A stretch of 56,287 nucleotides of DNA. It comes from an uncultured Flavobacteriaceae bacterium. Lineage in GTDB: Bacteria > Bacteroidota > Bacteroidia > Flavobacteriales > Flavobacteriaceae. The notes below the pieces were generated by a model. The model saw only the letters and a list, made by a program, of their open reading frames with translations. It had not been told where the DNA came from and did not search any database. The stretch covers positions 1 to 56,287 of the forward strand of contig CALGLR010000041.1 in the NCBI GenBank assembly GCA_937959395.1, read 5' to 3'. Below are positions 37,905 through 47,440 of the stretch, one piece after another (position 1 is the first letter of the stretch; each line of letters starts with the position of its first letter). Both the position numbers and the translations under genes were made by a program.

Positions 37905-39878
37905 ATGTTTTCAACTGTTCTCTCTCATATTAAAAAGTCATTCTTAGTGTTTCTGTTTCTAGCATTTACACTATTACAAACTAGTAATGCACAAAAAAAA
38001 CAGGACGCATTTACTGCATTTACAGACAGCTTAATATTGGTTAATCATAAAACTTATAAAGCTATAGAATATGCAATTTATAAGAACAAATATGACACAC
38101 TAAAAATGCGTACACTAGAGCATAAAAGCAAACTTGCTAAGTATGTTCACGGTGAAATTTTTGCAAAAGTTATGATTGGAATACAGTATCGTAATAAATC
38201 TCTTTTTAAAAAATCATCGAAAATATTAAATGAAGCATTAGTAATATCTAAAGAAAATAAACTTCTTGAGTTTGAGATTATCACACTTAACATGCTAGGC
38301 GTTAACTACAGAAGGCAAAATATTATAAAAGAATCTATAGACTACCACCAAAAAGCATTGAGTCTGGCTGAAAAAGAGCCAAAACAAACAAAAAATCTAC
38401 AAAAAAGCATTGCCGTCTCCTATAATAGTATGGGAAACATATACCTCATGTTAAAACAATATGATTTAGCATTAGAACAATTCTCAAAATCTATTACGAT
38501 ACAATCTCAATTAAAAAACAAACTGGGTTTAGCAATAAATAATCATAATATCGGAATTATACATGAAGCAAATAATGACTTAAATTTAGCATTAAAAAGC
38601 TATAAAAAATCATTAGAATATAATAATGAATTAGACTCCAAGGTTGGTAAAATATTATGCAATAATAGTATAGGTTCTATTTACTTAAAACAGAATAAAC
38701 CCAAACAAGCTTTAAATATTATTGAACCCACTATAGCGTTAGCAGAAGAAAAACAGGATCAATTTTATATTGCAAATGCTTATGTTACTTATGGCACAGC
38801 TCAAAACCAATTAAACTTATATAAAGCAGCAAAGAAGAACTTAAATAAAGGCTTAGAAGTTGCAAAAGCTTATAATTTAAAATCTTCTATTGCAAATGCA
38901 AATTTTGAACTTTCAAAATTAAATGAAAAACTAGGCAATCACGAACTGTCTTTAAATCAATACAAAGAAGCTGTGAGTTTTGATCAGGTTGTAAATAATA
39001 AGACCAATTCAGAATATGCCAACTTGATTCGCTTTCAGTATGAAAACGAAAAGAAAAACAATCAAATAGAATCTTTAAATAAAGAGAATGAAATCGTTAA
39101 TTTAAAATTACAAGAAACTAGAAAAACATGGTTATTCTATTTATTAGCACTTTTTCTATTTGCTGCTGGTTTATTTTCCTATTATAGACACCGCCAGCTT
39201 AAAAACGAAAAAAAGATAATTACACTAGAGCAAGACATGTTAAGAAACCAGATGAATCCTCATTTCATTTTTAACTCACTAAACTCTATTAAACTCTACA
39301 TTATTAATAACGAAAAAGAAAATGCTGTTTATTACCTTAACAAATTCTCAAAATTAATTCGTAAAATATTAATAGCATCTTCAGAGAAAGAAATTACATT
39401 AAAAGAAGAATTAGAAACAATGGACTTGTACATGAACATTGAGAATATAAGGTTCTCTAATGAGATTAATTACAAGTGCATTGTAGATGAAACTATAAAC
39501 ACAGAAGCGATAAAACTACCTTCTTTAGTTTTACAACCATTCTTAGAAAACGCCTTATGGCATGGTTTATCTCCAAAGCCTAATGATAAGAAAATACGCC
39601 TTGAAATTTTTAAAAACAAAGAATATCACATCACCATTACAATAACAGACAATGGCATAGGCCGCGAAGCTTCAAAAAAAATTAAAGCAAATAAAAAATT
39701 GAAGCAAAAATCTGTAGGAATTGACATTACAAAACAACGCTTAGAGAACTTCTCCAAGAGCCATTTACATAATTACCAATTAGAAATCGTAGATTTATAT
39801 AACGAAGGCAGTTCTTCTGGAACAAAAGTTATTATAGATATTCCGTACAAAGCCTTACACAAGCTTAAAACAGCTTAA
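37905..39878 (+). CDS. Histidine kinase with TPR sensor (LytS/YehU type)
   Basis: A 657-residue kinase: signal peptide or membrane anchor (~10-32, FLVFLFLAFTLLQTSNA), periplasmic TPR array (~80-370, units such as ALEQFSKSITIQSQL and LALKSYKKSLEYN), a coiled coil, a membrane helix at ~404-421 (LFYLLALFLFAAGLFSYY), then a His_kinase domain with the phospho-acceptor His453 in NQMNPHFIFNSLNSIKLYI and an HATPase domain (NALWHGLSPK, ITDNGIGREAS). It likely phosphorylates the LytTR regulator 10 bp upstream. TPR sensors of this kind bind peptides or proteins; the signal is unknown. Confidence 0.94.
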   Translation: MFSTVLSHIKKSFLVFLFLAFTLLQTSNAQKKQDAFTAFTDSLILVNHKTYKAIEYAIYKNKYDTLKMRTLEHKSKLAKYVHGEIFAKVMIGIQYRNKSLFKKSSKILNEALVISKENKLLEFEIITLNMLGVNYRRQNIIKESIDYHQKALSLAEKEPKQTKNLQKSIAVSYNSMGNIYLMLKQYDLALEQFSKSITIQSQLKNKLGLAINNHNIGIIHEANNDLNLALKSYKKSLEYNNELDSKVGKILCNNSIGSIYLKQNKPKQALNIIEPTIALAEEKQDQFYIANAYVTYGTAQNQLNLYKAAKKNLNKGLEVAKAYNLKSSIANANFELSKLNEKLGNHELSLNQYKEAVSFDQVVNNKTNSEYANLIRFQYENEKKNNQIESLNKENEIVNLKLQETRKTWLFYLLALFLFAAGLFSYYRHRQLKNEKKIITLEQDMLRNQMNPHFIFNSLNSIKLYIINNEKENAVYYLNKFSKLIRKILIASSEKEITLKEELETMDLYMNIENIRFSNEINYKCIVDETINTEAIKLPSLVLQPFLENALWHGLSPKPNDKKIRLEIFKNKEYHITITITDNGIGREASKKIKANKKLKQKSVGIDITKQRLENFSKSHLHNYQLEIVDLYNEGSSSGTKVIIDIPYKALHKLKTA

Positions 39879-39882
39879 GAAT

Positions 39883-41400
39883 ATGATTAACATGTTATTC
39901 TTAAATGCCACGTATAATGATAGTTGGCTAAAACAAATAGCTAAAAACGCTACTAACAATGGTTTCCTAACCTTTATTTTAGGAGCTGTGTTCGTGTTAT
40001 CTATATATCATTTTATTCTTTACTTCCAGAACAAAGACAAATCATATTTATACTATAGCATATATACATTTCTTATTCTTATTGCCTCTGTATCGAGCGT
40101 TAAAAATGGTTTCTTAAATGAAATCGTACAATATACTGGTGTGAATATAAAATATGCCGATTTCTTTAGATGGTCTTATAATTGTATTTATTTCTTATTT
40201 GCAGTAGAGTTCTTAAACATTAAAGCTATAAATGAAAAATGGAGTAAGCTTATTATTTATCCCGTTCTTGCCATTTTTGGACTAGGAGTTATCGCCCAAA
40301 TAAGCTTAGTGCTTTTTAAAAATGATGCTTTCCATAATTTTTACTCTAAGTATTATCTCGTTGCTATTACTCTACATACCCTATTCTCTTTCTATTTTGT
40401 TTTTAAGCTGAAAAACTTCTTGAAATATTACATTATTGTTGGTGCACTATTATTGTTTTTATCCTCAATTATAGGAGAACACAGTATTCGAACATTACCA
40501 TTTATAGATATAACTATCGCTGAAGGTGATTTTTTCTTTTATATAGGAGTTCTATTAGAAAATATATGCTTTTCTCTAGGTTTAGGATTAAAACAAAAAA
40601 TAATTTTAGAAGAAAGAAATAAAGCTACTCAAACGCTTATTAACCAGCTGAAAGAAAATGAAACTTTAAAAGAGACTGTTAATTTACAGCTGAAAGAAAA
40701 AATTAAAGTATTAAATACGCAAATTGAATTTAAACAAGAAATAGCAGACTTAAAACTGAAGGCTTTAAGAAGTCAAATGAATCCGCATTTTATTTTCAAT
40801 TCATTAAATTCAATAAAACTATATATTATAAATAACGATAAAGAAAATGCTGTATATTATCTTAATAAATTCGCGAAATTAATTCGCAAAATCTTAACAG
40901 CCTCTATAGAAAAAGAAATCACATTAGAGGAAGAAATTGAAACATCTATGCTTTATTTAAATATAGAGAACATCCGTTTTAATAACGCCATAGAATATAC
41001 AACGTCAATAGATCCAAAAATAAATATTAAAAGCATTAAAATCCCTTCTTTAATTTTACAGCCTTTTTTAGAAAATGCATTATGGCATGGACTGTCTGCA
41101 AAAGAAGGAAAAAAGAGTATAGATATAATAGTTGAGTCTGAAGATGATGATTTTGCACGTATAAGTATCGTAGACAATGGAATAGGACGTAAAGCATCAG
41201 AAAAGATAAACTCTAAAAAATTTACGCGACAAAAATCAGTGGGGATTGATATTACTAAAGAACGCTTAATAAATTTCTCCAAAAAATTCAATAATTCTTT
41301 TAGTCTAAAAATTGAAGACTTAAAAGATGTAGATGGCAAAAGTAATGGCACTCGTGTTGTTATTCTTATTCCTGTAAAAAAAGAAGCTTTATTTCTTTAA
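39883..41400 (+). CDS. Histidine kinase with 7TMR-DISM-like sensor (LytS type)
   Basis: A 505-residue kinase whose N-terminal ~230 residues form about seven membrane helices in the 7TMR-DISM layout (FLTFILGAVFVLSIYHFILYF, FFYIGVLLENICFSLGLGLKQK). The usual extracellular DISMED2 domain before the helices is almost absent. A coiled coil follows, then the His_kinase core (His302 in RSQMNPHFIFNSLNSIKLYI) and HATPase (NALWHGLSAK, VDNGIGRKAS). The core is nearly the same as that of the preceding kinase. It begins four bases after it and ends in a 12-bp overlap with the convergent DUF3109 gene. Confidence 0.93.
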   Translation: MINMLFLNATYNDSWLKQIAKNATNNGFLTFILGAVFVLSIYHFILYFQNKDKSYLYYSIYTFLILIASVSSVKNGFLNEIVQYTGVNIKYADFFRWSYNCIYFLFAVEFLNIKAINEKWSKLIIYPVLAIFGLGVIAQISLVLFKNDAFHNFYSKYYLVAITLHTLFSFYFVFKLKNFLKYYIIVGALLLFLSSIIGEHSIRTLPFIDITIAEGDFFFYIGVLLENICFSLGLGLKQKIILEERNKATQTLINQLKENETLKETVNLQLKEKIKVLNTQIEFKQEIADLKLKALRSQMNPHFIFNSLNSIKLYIINNDKENAVYYLNKFAKLIRKILTASIEKEITLEEEIETSMLYLNIENIRFNNAIEYTTSIDPKINIKSIKIPSLILQPFLENALWHGLSAKEGKKSIDIIVESEDDDFARISIVDNGIGRKASEKINSKKFTRQKSVGIDITKERLINFSKKFNNSFSLKIEDLKDVDGKSNGTRVVILIPVKKEALFL

Positions 41401-41958
41401 TTTTTCTGCCTCTTTCTCTAATGCACTATACCAATCTTCACCAAATCTCCTAACCAAAGCCTCTTTCACAAATTTATATACAGGCACTTGTAATTCTTTT
41501 CCTAAAGCACAGGCATCATCACAAATTGGCCAGTGGTGATAATTAACGGCAGAAAATTCACTATAATCTTTAACTCTAACGGGATATAAATGGCAAGAGA
41601 TTGGTTTTTTAAAACCGATATCCCCTTCATTATAGGCTTTTTCGATACCACACATTGCTGTCTTTTTTTCATCAAAAACAACATAAGCACAATCTGCCCC
41701 ATTAATTAAAGGCGTCTCTAAATCTCCTGATTTTATAGTAATATTAGTACCTTGTGCTTCAATAGCAGCAACACCTTCTGGTCTTAAATACCGTTTTATC
41801 TTTGGGTAAATAGTTTTAAGAATTCTGGCCTCTTCTTTATCAAGCGGGGCTCCTGCATCACCATCAATACAACATTGTCCTTTGCATGCCGATAAATTAC
41901 AAACAAAATCCTTCTCTATAATATCTTCTGAAACTATGGTTTTTCCTAACTGAAACAT
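41389..41958 (-). CDS. DUF3109 cysteine-rich protein
   Basis: A 189-residue cytoplasmic protein of the DUF3109 family. The N-terminal Cys cluster CNLSACKGQCCIDGDAG, with further Cys in GADCAYVVF, TAMCGIE, ISCHLYPVR and PICDDACALG, points to metal or Fe-S binding. The family is widespread in Bacteroidota as a single-copy gene and some members are noted near oxidoreductases; no reaction is known to me. It ends convergent with the kinase operon. Confidence 0.9.
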   Translation of the reverse strand: MFQLGKTIVSEDIIEKDFVCNLSACKGQCCIDGDAGAPLDKEEARILKTIYPKIKRYLRPEGVAAIEAQGTNITIKSGDLETPLINGADCAYVVFDEKKTAMCGIEKAYNEGDIGFKKPISCHLYPVRVKDYSEFSAVNYHHWPICDDACALGKELQVPVYKFVKEALVRRFGEDWYSALEKEAEKLKK

Positions 41959-42146
41959 GCAACAAATATAATCTTAATTCAATAAAACAGAATGGCTTTA
42001 ACCCCGAATAAAAATGGGTTATTTTACAAGAGATTAAATATAAGGCACATTTTATAATAAACAAATTAGGTATAATTAACACTCCTTTGTCTCTATTCAA
42101 TTTTAATGAAAATTTAATATCAAAAAAGTATTACTTAAATATGTAA

Positions 42147-42179
42147 AAAGGCTATTCTATAATTTATAGAATAGCCTTT
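42147..42179. terminator. Terminator between DUF3109 and the M57 gene
   Basis: Perfect 14-bp stem AAAGGCTATTCTAT with ATAGAATAGCCTTT around five bases, T-rich on the minus strand. It ends the M57 gene, about 145 bp after its stop. Confidence 0.88.
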
Positions 42180-42321
42180 ATAAGAACCTGAATCACCTTC
42201 AGCCATAAAAAGCAGGCCTTTTAGGGTAGTCTCGTTTTTTGCTCTAAAACAGGAAGAAGAAAAAAGGAGTTTTGTAACGGTGGTTTCAAAGTTTAAACAT
42301 TCATGTACTAATATTTTATGA

Positions 42322-43434
42322 CTAAAATGGTCCGCTACTAGGTAAAGGATTACCCGATTTTTTGCACAAGCTAGAACCTCCTTTACCATATAGTCGTCTC
42401 AAGGCTTTTTTATCTCCATTATTAAGTGTTATTCTATTTTCGCCTCTATTACGCTCTTCTGCTGGTTTAAATTGAGTTTCACCTCCAAAGAAATTACTCA
42501 TTATAGAAGTTACACTATTAATTTGATCATCAGGAGTTCCATTTAATGGCCTTGAACCAGCAGCACCAGGTTCATTAGTATGGGAAAGCCCAATAGTGTG
42601 CCCCAATTCGTGTGTTAACGTATATCTCCAATGTCTGCCAGTACGAGGAGCATATCGATTCATAGCAACTCCGTTTTCAGAACCTCCCAAACGATTAACT
42701 GATGTTTCTCCATTTATAATAATAGTAGAGCCTCCATTTCTAATATTTCCTTGAAAAGTTGGTCCTTGGGCAACAGCATTAGTCCTTGGGTTTAATCGTC
42801 CATTATTATCCATTTTTATAACAATATCAGACTTTTTACCAGGGCTAACTACACGAAATTTCAACAAACTATGTCCATTCCATTCTTTTACAGCTGCCTT
42901 TAAATTATTCTTAATTGAAAGTGCTGCTATATAGCGAGTTAAAGGCTTCCAATTTCGTGTTTGATTGGCCACATCTTGAGGAGAACCCGCTCTGGCTTTA
43001 GTGAGTTTATTAAGTCTATTAAAAGCAGCTTTATTTTCATTAATAGTTTTCTGTACATTAGGATGTAGCGACACCGTAAGGCTTTTCACTTTTTGGCATT
43101 TAAGCACATTAAATGTTTTACCAAACGTTGTTACCGATTGTCTAGAACTAGAACCCTGCCCTAAATCCTCAATATCTTGTTGAGTTAATAGTAAATCACC
43201 ATTAACAGTAAAATTTAATTCGCCATCTAGATCTATAGCTTGTGTTTTACTAGTATCATAACCAAAATTAGATAGTTTTTCCAATACATCAGAAGGCACT
43301 TCTATTGGCGGGATATAATTTTCTTTTGGAGTTTCTAATACTAAATTTTCATCTATGGGATCATTATTACATGCTAAAAAACTAGTTACGACTAGTCCAT
43401 ATGTAAATAAATGTTTGATATTTAATTTTTTCAT
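42322..43434 (-). CDS. M57-like (dual-action HEIGH) zinc metalloprotease lipoprotein
   Basis: A 370-residue lipoprotein (SFLAC lipobox, Cys ~22). The metzincin zinc motif HELGHTIGLSH spans residues 275-285 (three His ligands and the Glu base), followed by the Met turn in VTSIMSNFFGG (~313). The layout (SLAVDLPGNG-like ISPGKKSDIVIKMDNNGRLN before the zinc site, N-terminal ~120-residue pro-region) is that of Peptidase_M57, surface proteases typical of Bacteroidota. It is monocistronic with a strong terminator. Substrate not known. Confidence 0.88.
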   Translation of the reverse strand: MKKLNIKHLFTYGLVVTSFLACNNDPIDENLVLETPKENYIPPIEVPSDVLEKLSNFGYDTSKTQAIDLDGELNFTVNGDLLLTQQDIEDLGQGSSSRQSVTTFGKTFNVLKCQKVKSLTVSLHPNVQKTINENKAAFNRLNKLTKARAGSPQDVANQTRNWKPLTRYIAALSIKNNLKAAVKEWNGHSLLKFRVVSPGKKSDIVIKMDNNGRLNPRTNAVAQGPTFQGNIRNGGSTIIINGETSVNRLGGSENGVAMNRYAPRTGRHWRYTLTHELGHTIGLSHTNEPGAAGSRPLNGTPDDQINSVTSIMSNFFGGETQFKPAEERNRGENRITLNNGDKKALRRLYGKGGSSLCKKSGNPLPSSGPF

Positions 43435-43881
43435 TGTTATTATGATATGTTAAAAATTATTTTATTAAGTATTTTGAATTGCAATTCAATACAAATGTAA
43501 TTTCAAAAAATGGATAAAAAATACTCATAATGAGATAATAATGAGTTCTATGTTAGATAATTATTAGATAATTATAAAAAACTAATCAATGATTTTTTTA
43601 ATAATAAAGAGCAGAAAAAATATTAAAATAAGGAATTGAAGAGATTTAAATAGAAATTAAGGAAAGGTTTATTACCAATGAATTGTATTATCCAATATTA
43701 AGCTGAAAACAAATTTATAGAAAGCATCTTACGAGATTTAAATCGGGTTTTAAGAATGGCTTTTGTCCTAACTAGTAAAATAATGCAAATAGCGAAAATC
43801 ATAGAAAGAGTTCTATTAATCTGGTAAAAAAGACTAACTTTAAATTAGCTAAAACATAACCCTTGTGTAAACTTAAAATTT
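43435..43881. other. Intergenic region, nothing found
   Basis: About 445 bp of very AT-rich sequence between divergent M57 and MarC genes. No ORF, hairpin or repeat stands out. It should contain both promoters. Confidence 0.5.
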
Positions 43882-44463
43882 ATGAGCCTTAATTTTAAAG
43901 AAATTCTTACCGTTTTCATGGTCCTTTTTGCTGTAATAGATATTATTGGCAATATTCCAATTATTATTGATTTAAGAAAAAAAGCAGGTCATATACAAAG
44001 TGAAAAAGCTGCAATTATTGCTGGAGCAATACTTATTGCCTTTTTATTTTTAGGTCAAAGTATTTTAAAACTTATTGGCATAGATGTAAGTTCTTTTGCC
44101 GTTGCTGGTTCATTCATCTTGTTTTTTATTGCTCTTGAAATGATTTTAGGCATTACATTATACAAAGAAGAAGAAACAAACCCTTTAACCGCTTCGGTAT
44201 TCCCATTAGCTTTTCCTTTAATTGCTGGACCAGGTAGTTTAACAACATTACTTTCTTTAAGATCTGAATATGAATTAAAAAGCATTATCATCGCTATTTT
44301 ATTAAATGTTCTTTTTATTTATTTAGTTTTAAAAACATCTAGACATATTGAAAGATTTTTAGGACAAAATGGAATAAGCATTATTAGAAAAGTATTTGGC
44401 GTAATATTACTTGCTATTGCAGTAAAACTGTTTACAGCTAATATTAAGATCCTTTTTGCTTAA
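43882..44463 (+). CDS. MarC-family membrane protein
   Basis: A 193-residue inner membrane protein with six predicted helices and the MarC signatures FAVIDIIGNIPII (near residue 17) and FPLAFPLIAGPGSLTTLL (~115). The family's role is unsettled; a drug-resistance role proposed in E. coli was not upheld, and some act on amino acids or acetate. First of three closely spaced genes (gaps of 9 and 6 bp). Confidence 0.92.
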   Translation: MSLNFKEILTVFMVLFAVIDIIGNIPIIIDLRKKAGHIQSEKAAIIAGAILIAFLFLGQSILKLIGIDVSSFAVAGSFILFFIALEMILGITLYKEEETNPLTASVFPLAFPLIAGPGSLTTLLSLRSEYELKSIIIAILLNVLFIYLVLKTSRHIERFLGQNGISIIRKVFGVILLAIAVKLFTANIKILFA

Positions 44464-44472
44464 CTTTGCCGC

Positions 44473-44667
44473 ATGAAAATTTTCACAACTATATTATCTA
44501 TAATTGCATTGGGTCTAATTATTTTTAATTTCACAAAAATTAATACGGACAACTTATTTGAAGGAGAAAGCATCATTGCTTTAATAACCATTTTTTGTGC
44601 ACTTTGCGCTATTGTATTATTACAAATTTTACGAATCTCTAAACGTATTGAAGAAAAATCAAGATAA
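44473..44667 (+). CDS. Small two-helix membrane protein
   Basis: A 64-residue protein with two membrane helices (FTTILSIIALGLIIFNFT and IIALITIFCALCAIVLLQIL) and a charged tail (ISKRIEEKSR). Starts nine bases after marC and lies six bases before the oxidoreductase gene, so it is part of that operon. Function unknown; DUF-type small proteins like this are frequent in flavobacteria. Confidence 0.78.
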   Translation: MKIFTTILSIIALGLIIFNFTKINTDNLFEGESIIALITIFCALCAIVLLQILRISKRIEEKSR

Positions 44668-44673
44668 ATACGA

Positions 44674-45276
44674 ATGTTAGACACATTAATAATTGGTGGT
44701 GGTGCAGCTGGTTTATCTTGTGCTTTGGTTCTTGGTTCTGCTTTAAAAAAGGGTTTTGCTAAAGAAAAAAAAGTAGGTATTATAACCCACCAAAAAACAT
44801 CGCATTTACAAAACGCTTTATTTAATAATGTTCTAGGATTAAAACCAGGTACTAAAGGTGCTTCTATTTTAATTGAAGGAAAAACACAATTAAAAACACT
44901 TTATCCTGAAATCATTCAAATTGAAAAAGAAAAGGTTCAAGAAATTTTAAAAACTACTGAAGTCTTTAGCGTAACCACAAACAAAAACAACTACAAAACA
45001 AAGCGAGTCGTTGTTGCAGTAGGCTACACTAATTTATTAACTATTAAAGGTCTTGAAAAGTATATTAGCCCACACCCAAAAGCGGCCGTTGAAAAAGGTC
45101 GCATTTGGTTAAAAAATAAAGATCATGTTATTGCTCCTAATTTATATGTCGCGGGAACTTTGGCAGGCTGGAGAAGTCAATTTGCTATAGCTTCTGGAAG
45201 CGGGGCCCACGTAGCAACTGATATTTTAACGCTTTGGAATAACGGGAAACACACCAAAATTCATGATAAAATTTAA
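44674..45276 (+). CDS. FAD-dependent oxidoreductase, short thioredoxin-reductase-like
   Basis: A 200-residue protein starting with the dinucleotide fold LIIGGGAAGLSCALVLG and ending with the FAD-binding ATG-like NLYVAGTLAGWRSQFAIASGSGAHVA. That is the FAD half of thioredoxin-reductase-like enzymes; the NAD(P)H domain and the CxxC pair of a true reductase are missing. Full enzymes have ~300 residues, so this one may use another partner or be a stand-alone FAD binder. Last gene of the marC operon; converges with the S41 protease gene. Confidence 0.86.
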   Translation: MLDTLIIGGGAAGLSCALVLGSALKKGFAKEKKVGIITHQKTSHLQNALFNNVLGLKPGTKGASILIEGKTQLKTLYPEIIQIEKEKVQEILKTTEVFSVTTNKNNYKTKRVVVAVGYTNLLTIKGLEKYISPHPKAAVEKGRIWLKNKDHVIAPNLYVAGTLAGWRSQFAIASGSGAHVATDILTLWNNGKHTKIHDKI

Positions 45277-45288
45277 TTTAAAAAAGAG

Positions 45289-46875
45289 TTAATTTAGACT
45301 CAACTTAACAACTTCATCAATCATTACATCTTTCTTATTAACAACTTCATGAAAAGCACCAAAACCATATAACTGTTCTGCCAATTCTGCTTTAAGATAT
45401 TGTTTCACTTCTTCATGATAAGCGACAAAAGTAATATCTAAGTTTCGTTTCTTATTAATATAATCTTGAAAAGCAAACACTAAGTCATCAGAAATTTTGA
45501 AATCAGAAATAAAATCATCTCTTAAAATAGTGTCGTAAACTTTTCTATCTTTTTCTAATTCCTCAAACACAAAATTTCGTACTAAACCTCTACGCAATAA
45601 AAACGAAATTGTTTTATTTTGCATGCTTCTATCTAAAGCAACAAATACATCCGGAATTATACCGCCGCCGCCATATACAATTTTTCCTTTGGGTGTTGTA
45701 AACTTTAAGGAGTCTGCTACTTTTATTTTCTCTGCATCTACTAATTCTCCGCTACTTATTCTATTAGCATAATCGTCATAATAATCTTTACTTCCTTTTT
45801 TGTAAGCACGCTGTATGGATCGTCCTGTTGGTGTATAATAACGTGACACTGTTAATCGAACTGCACTACCATCTCCAAGCTCCATTTCTCGTTGTACCAA
45901 ACCCTTTCCATAACTTCTTCTCCCTATTATGGTTCCTTTGTCATTATCCTGTAAAGCACCAGCTACAATCTCACTTGCCGATGCAGAATTCTCATCAATT
46001 AAAACATACACGTGTCCCTTTTCAAAATCACCTTTTCGCGTAGCAAAGCTTTTCTCAATAGTTCCTCTCTTATTTTTTGTATAAAGAATCAATTTGTCAT
46101 CTTCTAAAAACTCATCTACAATTTGTTCTGCTATATTTAGAAATCCTCCGGGGTTGTCTCTTAAATCCAGAGCCAGTTCATTAGCACCTAAACCTTTAAG
46201 CTTTTTCAACTCTTTTTTAAATTCTTTATAAGTAGATTCTGCAAAACGGTTTATTTTAATATATCCTAAGCGCTCTGTTAGCATATAGGCGGCATCTACA
46301 CTTTTAATAGGAACCAGATCTCTTGTTACAGTAAACTCTAATAATTCTGGCTCTCCTTTTCGATATACTTTTAAGACGACATCTGTATCTATTGGCCCTT
46401 TAAGTTTATTAATGAGTTGTTCATCAGAAAATCGATAACCATTTAATGAATCTCCATTAGCCATAACAATTCGATCTCCTCCTTTAATCCCTGCTTTTTC
46501 GCTTGGACCATTTTCAATAGTTTTAATAACGGTTATAAAACCATTATGATCTAGAAAACTAATACCAATACCCACAAAATCTCCTTTCATGTTTTCAGCA
46601 ACACGTTTCATGTCTGATTTTGGAATATAAACTGAATGAGGATCAAGATTATCTAAAATACCATTTACAGTAACATCAACAATACTATCGGTATTTACTT
46701 CTTCTAAATATTCATAATCGATAAAATCAATAAGTCGATTTAATTTATCCTTTTTATTATTTGAAGAAAACAATCGGTTAGAGTCATCGGCAAAATTTAA
46801 TTTCCCTCCAATAAAAATACCTACAGCTATGGCTAGACCAATGAAAAACGGTATGTATTTTTTATCTTTAATCAT
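45289..46875 (-). CDS. S41 C-terminal processing peptidase
   Basis: A 528-residue serine protease anchored by an N-terminal helix (~4-26, YIPFFIGLAIAVGIFIGG) and facing the periplasm. A PDZ domain (~90-180, FVGIGISFL, ENGPSEKAGIKGGDRI) binds substrate C-termini; the S41 core shows LGYIKINRF, ELALDLRDNPGG and SASASEIVAGALQDND with the catalytic Ser (~300) and GRRSYGKGLVQ with the catalytic Lys. A long C-terminal region (~390-528) follows. It starts directly after the deaminase stop (TAAATG), so the two are translationally coupled. Confidence 0.94.
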   Translation of the reverse strand: MIKDKKYIPFFIGLAIAVGIFIGGKLNFADDSNRLFSSNNKKDKLNRLIDFIDYEYLEEVNTDSIVDVTVNGILDNLDPHSVYIPKSDMKRVAENMKGDFVGIGISFLDHNGFITVIKTIENGPSEKAGIKGGDRIVMANGDSLNGYRFSDEQLINKLKGPIDTDVVLKVYRKGEPELLEFTVTRDLVPIKSVDAAYMLTERLGYIKINRFAESTYKEFKKELKKLKGLGANELALDLRDNPGGFLNIAEQIVDEFLEDDKLILYTKNKRGTIEKSFATRKGDFEKGHVYVLIDENSASASEIVAGALQDNDKGTIIGRRSYGKGLVQREMELGDGSAVRLTVSRYYTPTGRSIQRAYKKGSKDYYDDYANRISSGELVDAEKIKVADSLKFTTPKGKIVYGGGGIIPDVFVALDRSMQNKTISFLLRRGLVRNFVFEELEKDRKVYDTILRDDFISDFKISDDLVFAFQDYINKKRNLDITFVAYHEEVKQYLKAELAEQLYGFGAFHEVVNKKDVMIDEVVKLSLN

Positions 46876-47307
46876 TTACTCTTCTATTGTTTCAATTTTT
46901 TGTAATTCTATTCCTGCTTTTTCAAGAAATTGTAGGCCAGAATCATCTTTATAACCTTTTTTGTAAACCACTCTTATAATACCAGATTGATGTATTAATT
47001 TACTACACTCTTTACAAGGTGATAAAGTAATATATAACGTTGCTCCTTTGCAAGATTGTGTTGAAGCTGCTACTTTTAGTATCGCATTTGCTTCGGCATG
47101 TAACACATACCATTTGGTATCACTTTCTTCATCTTCACAAGCATTTTCAAACCCTGTAGGCGTCCCGTTGTAACCATCGGAAATAATCATACGATCCTTA
47201 ACAATTAAAGCGCCAACTTGTTTACGCTTACAAAAAGAAAGCTTTCCCCATTCTACTGCTATTCTCAAATAGGCTTTGTCGTATTTAAGCTGTTTTTTTT
47301 TAGGCAT
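46876..47307 (-). CDS. dCMP deaminase-like cytidine deaminase
   Basis: A 143-residue zinc deaminase with HAEANAILKVA (His and catalytic Glu) and TLSPCKECSKLI (two Cys ligands). Length and WGKLSFCKRKQVGALIVKD, SDGYNGTPTGF at the start are those of ComEB/dCMP deaminases, which supply dUMP for thymidylate synthesis. Coupled to the S41 protease; no functional link is evident. Confidence 0.93.
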   Translation of the reverse strand: MPKKKQLKYDKAYLRIAVEWGKLSFCKRKQVGALIVKDRMIISDGYNGTPTGFENACEDEESDTKWYVLHAEANAILKVAASTQSCKGATLYITLSPCKECSKLIHQSGIIRVVYKKGYKDDSGLQFLEKAGIELQKIETIEE

Positions 47308-47440
47308 AAAAATTTATTTCTATCTTTTTATTTCTTTTCTTTCAAATTATTAACTGTAAATAATTCACACAGACGAAGATAGTTGCTTCGCATTTTAATT
47401 ACAATCTAAATGAACAAGATTTAAGAAAAATTTATAGCTA

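Noticed and set aside
42135-42389. 84-residue minus-strand ORF downstream of the M57 gene
   Set aside because: It overlaps the M57 C-terminus out of frame and runs through its terminator hairpin; no recognisable features.
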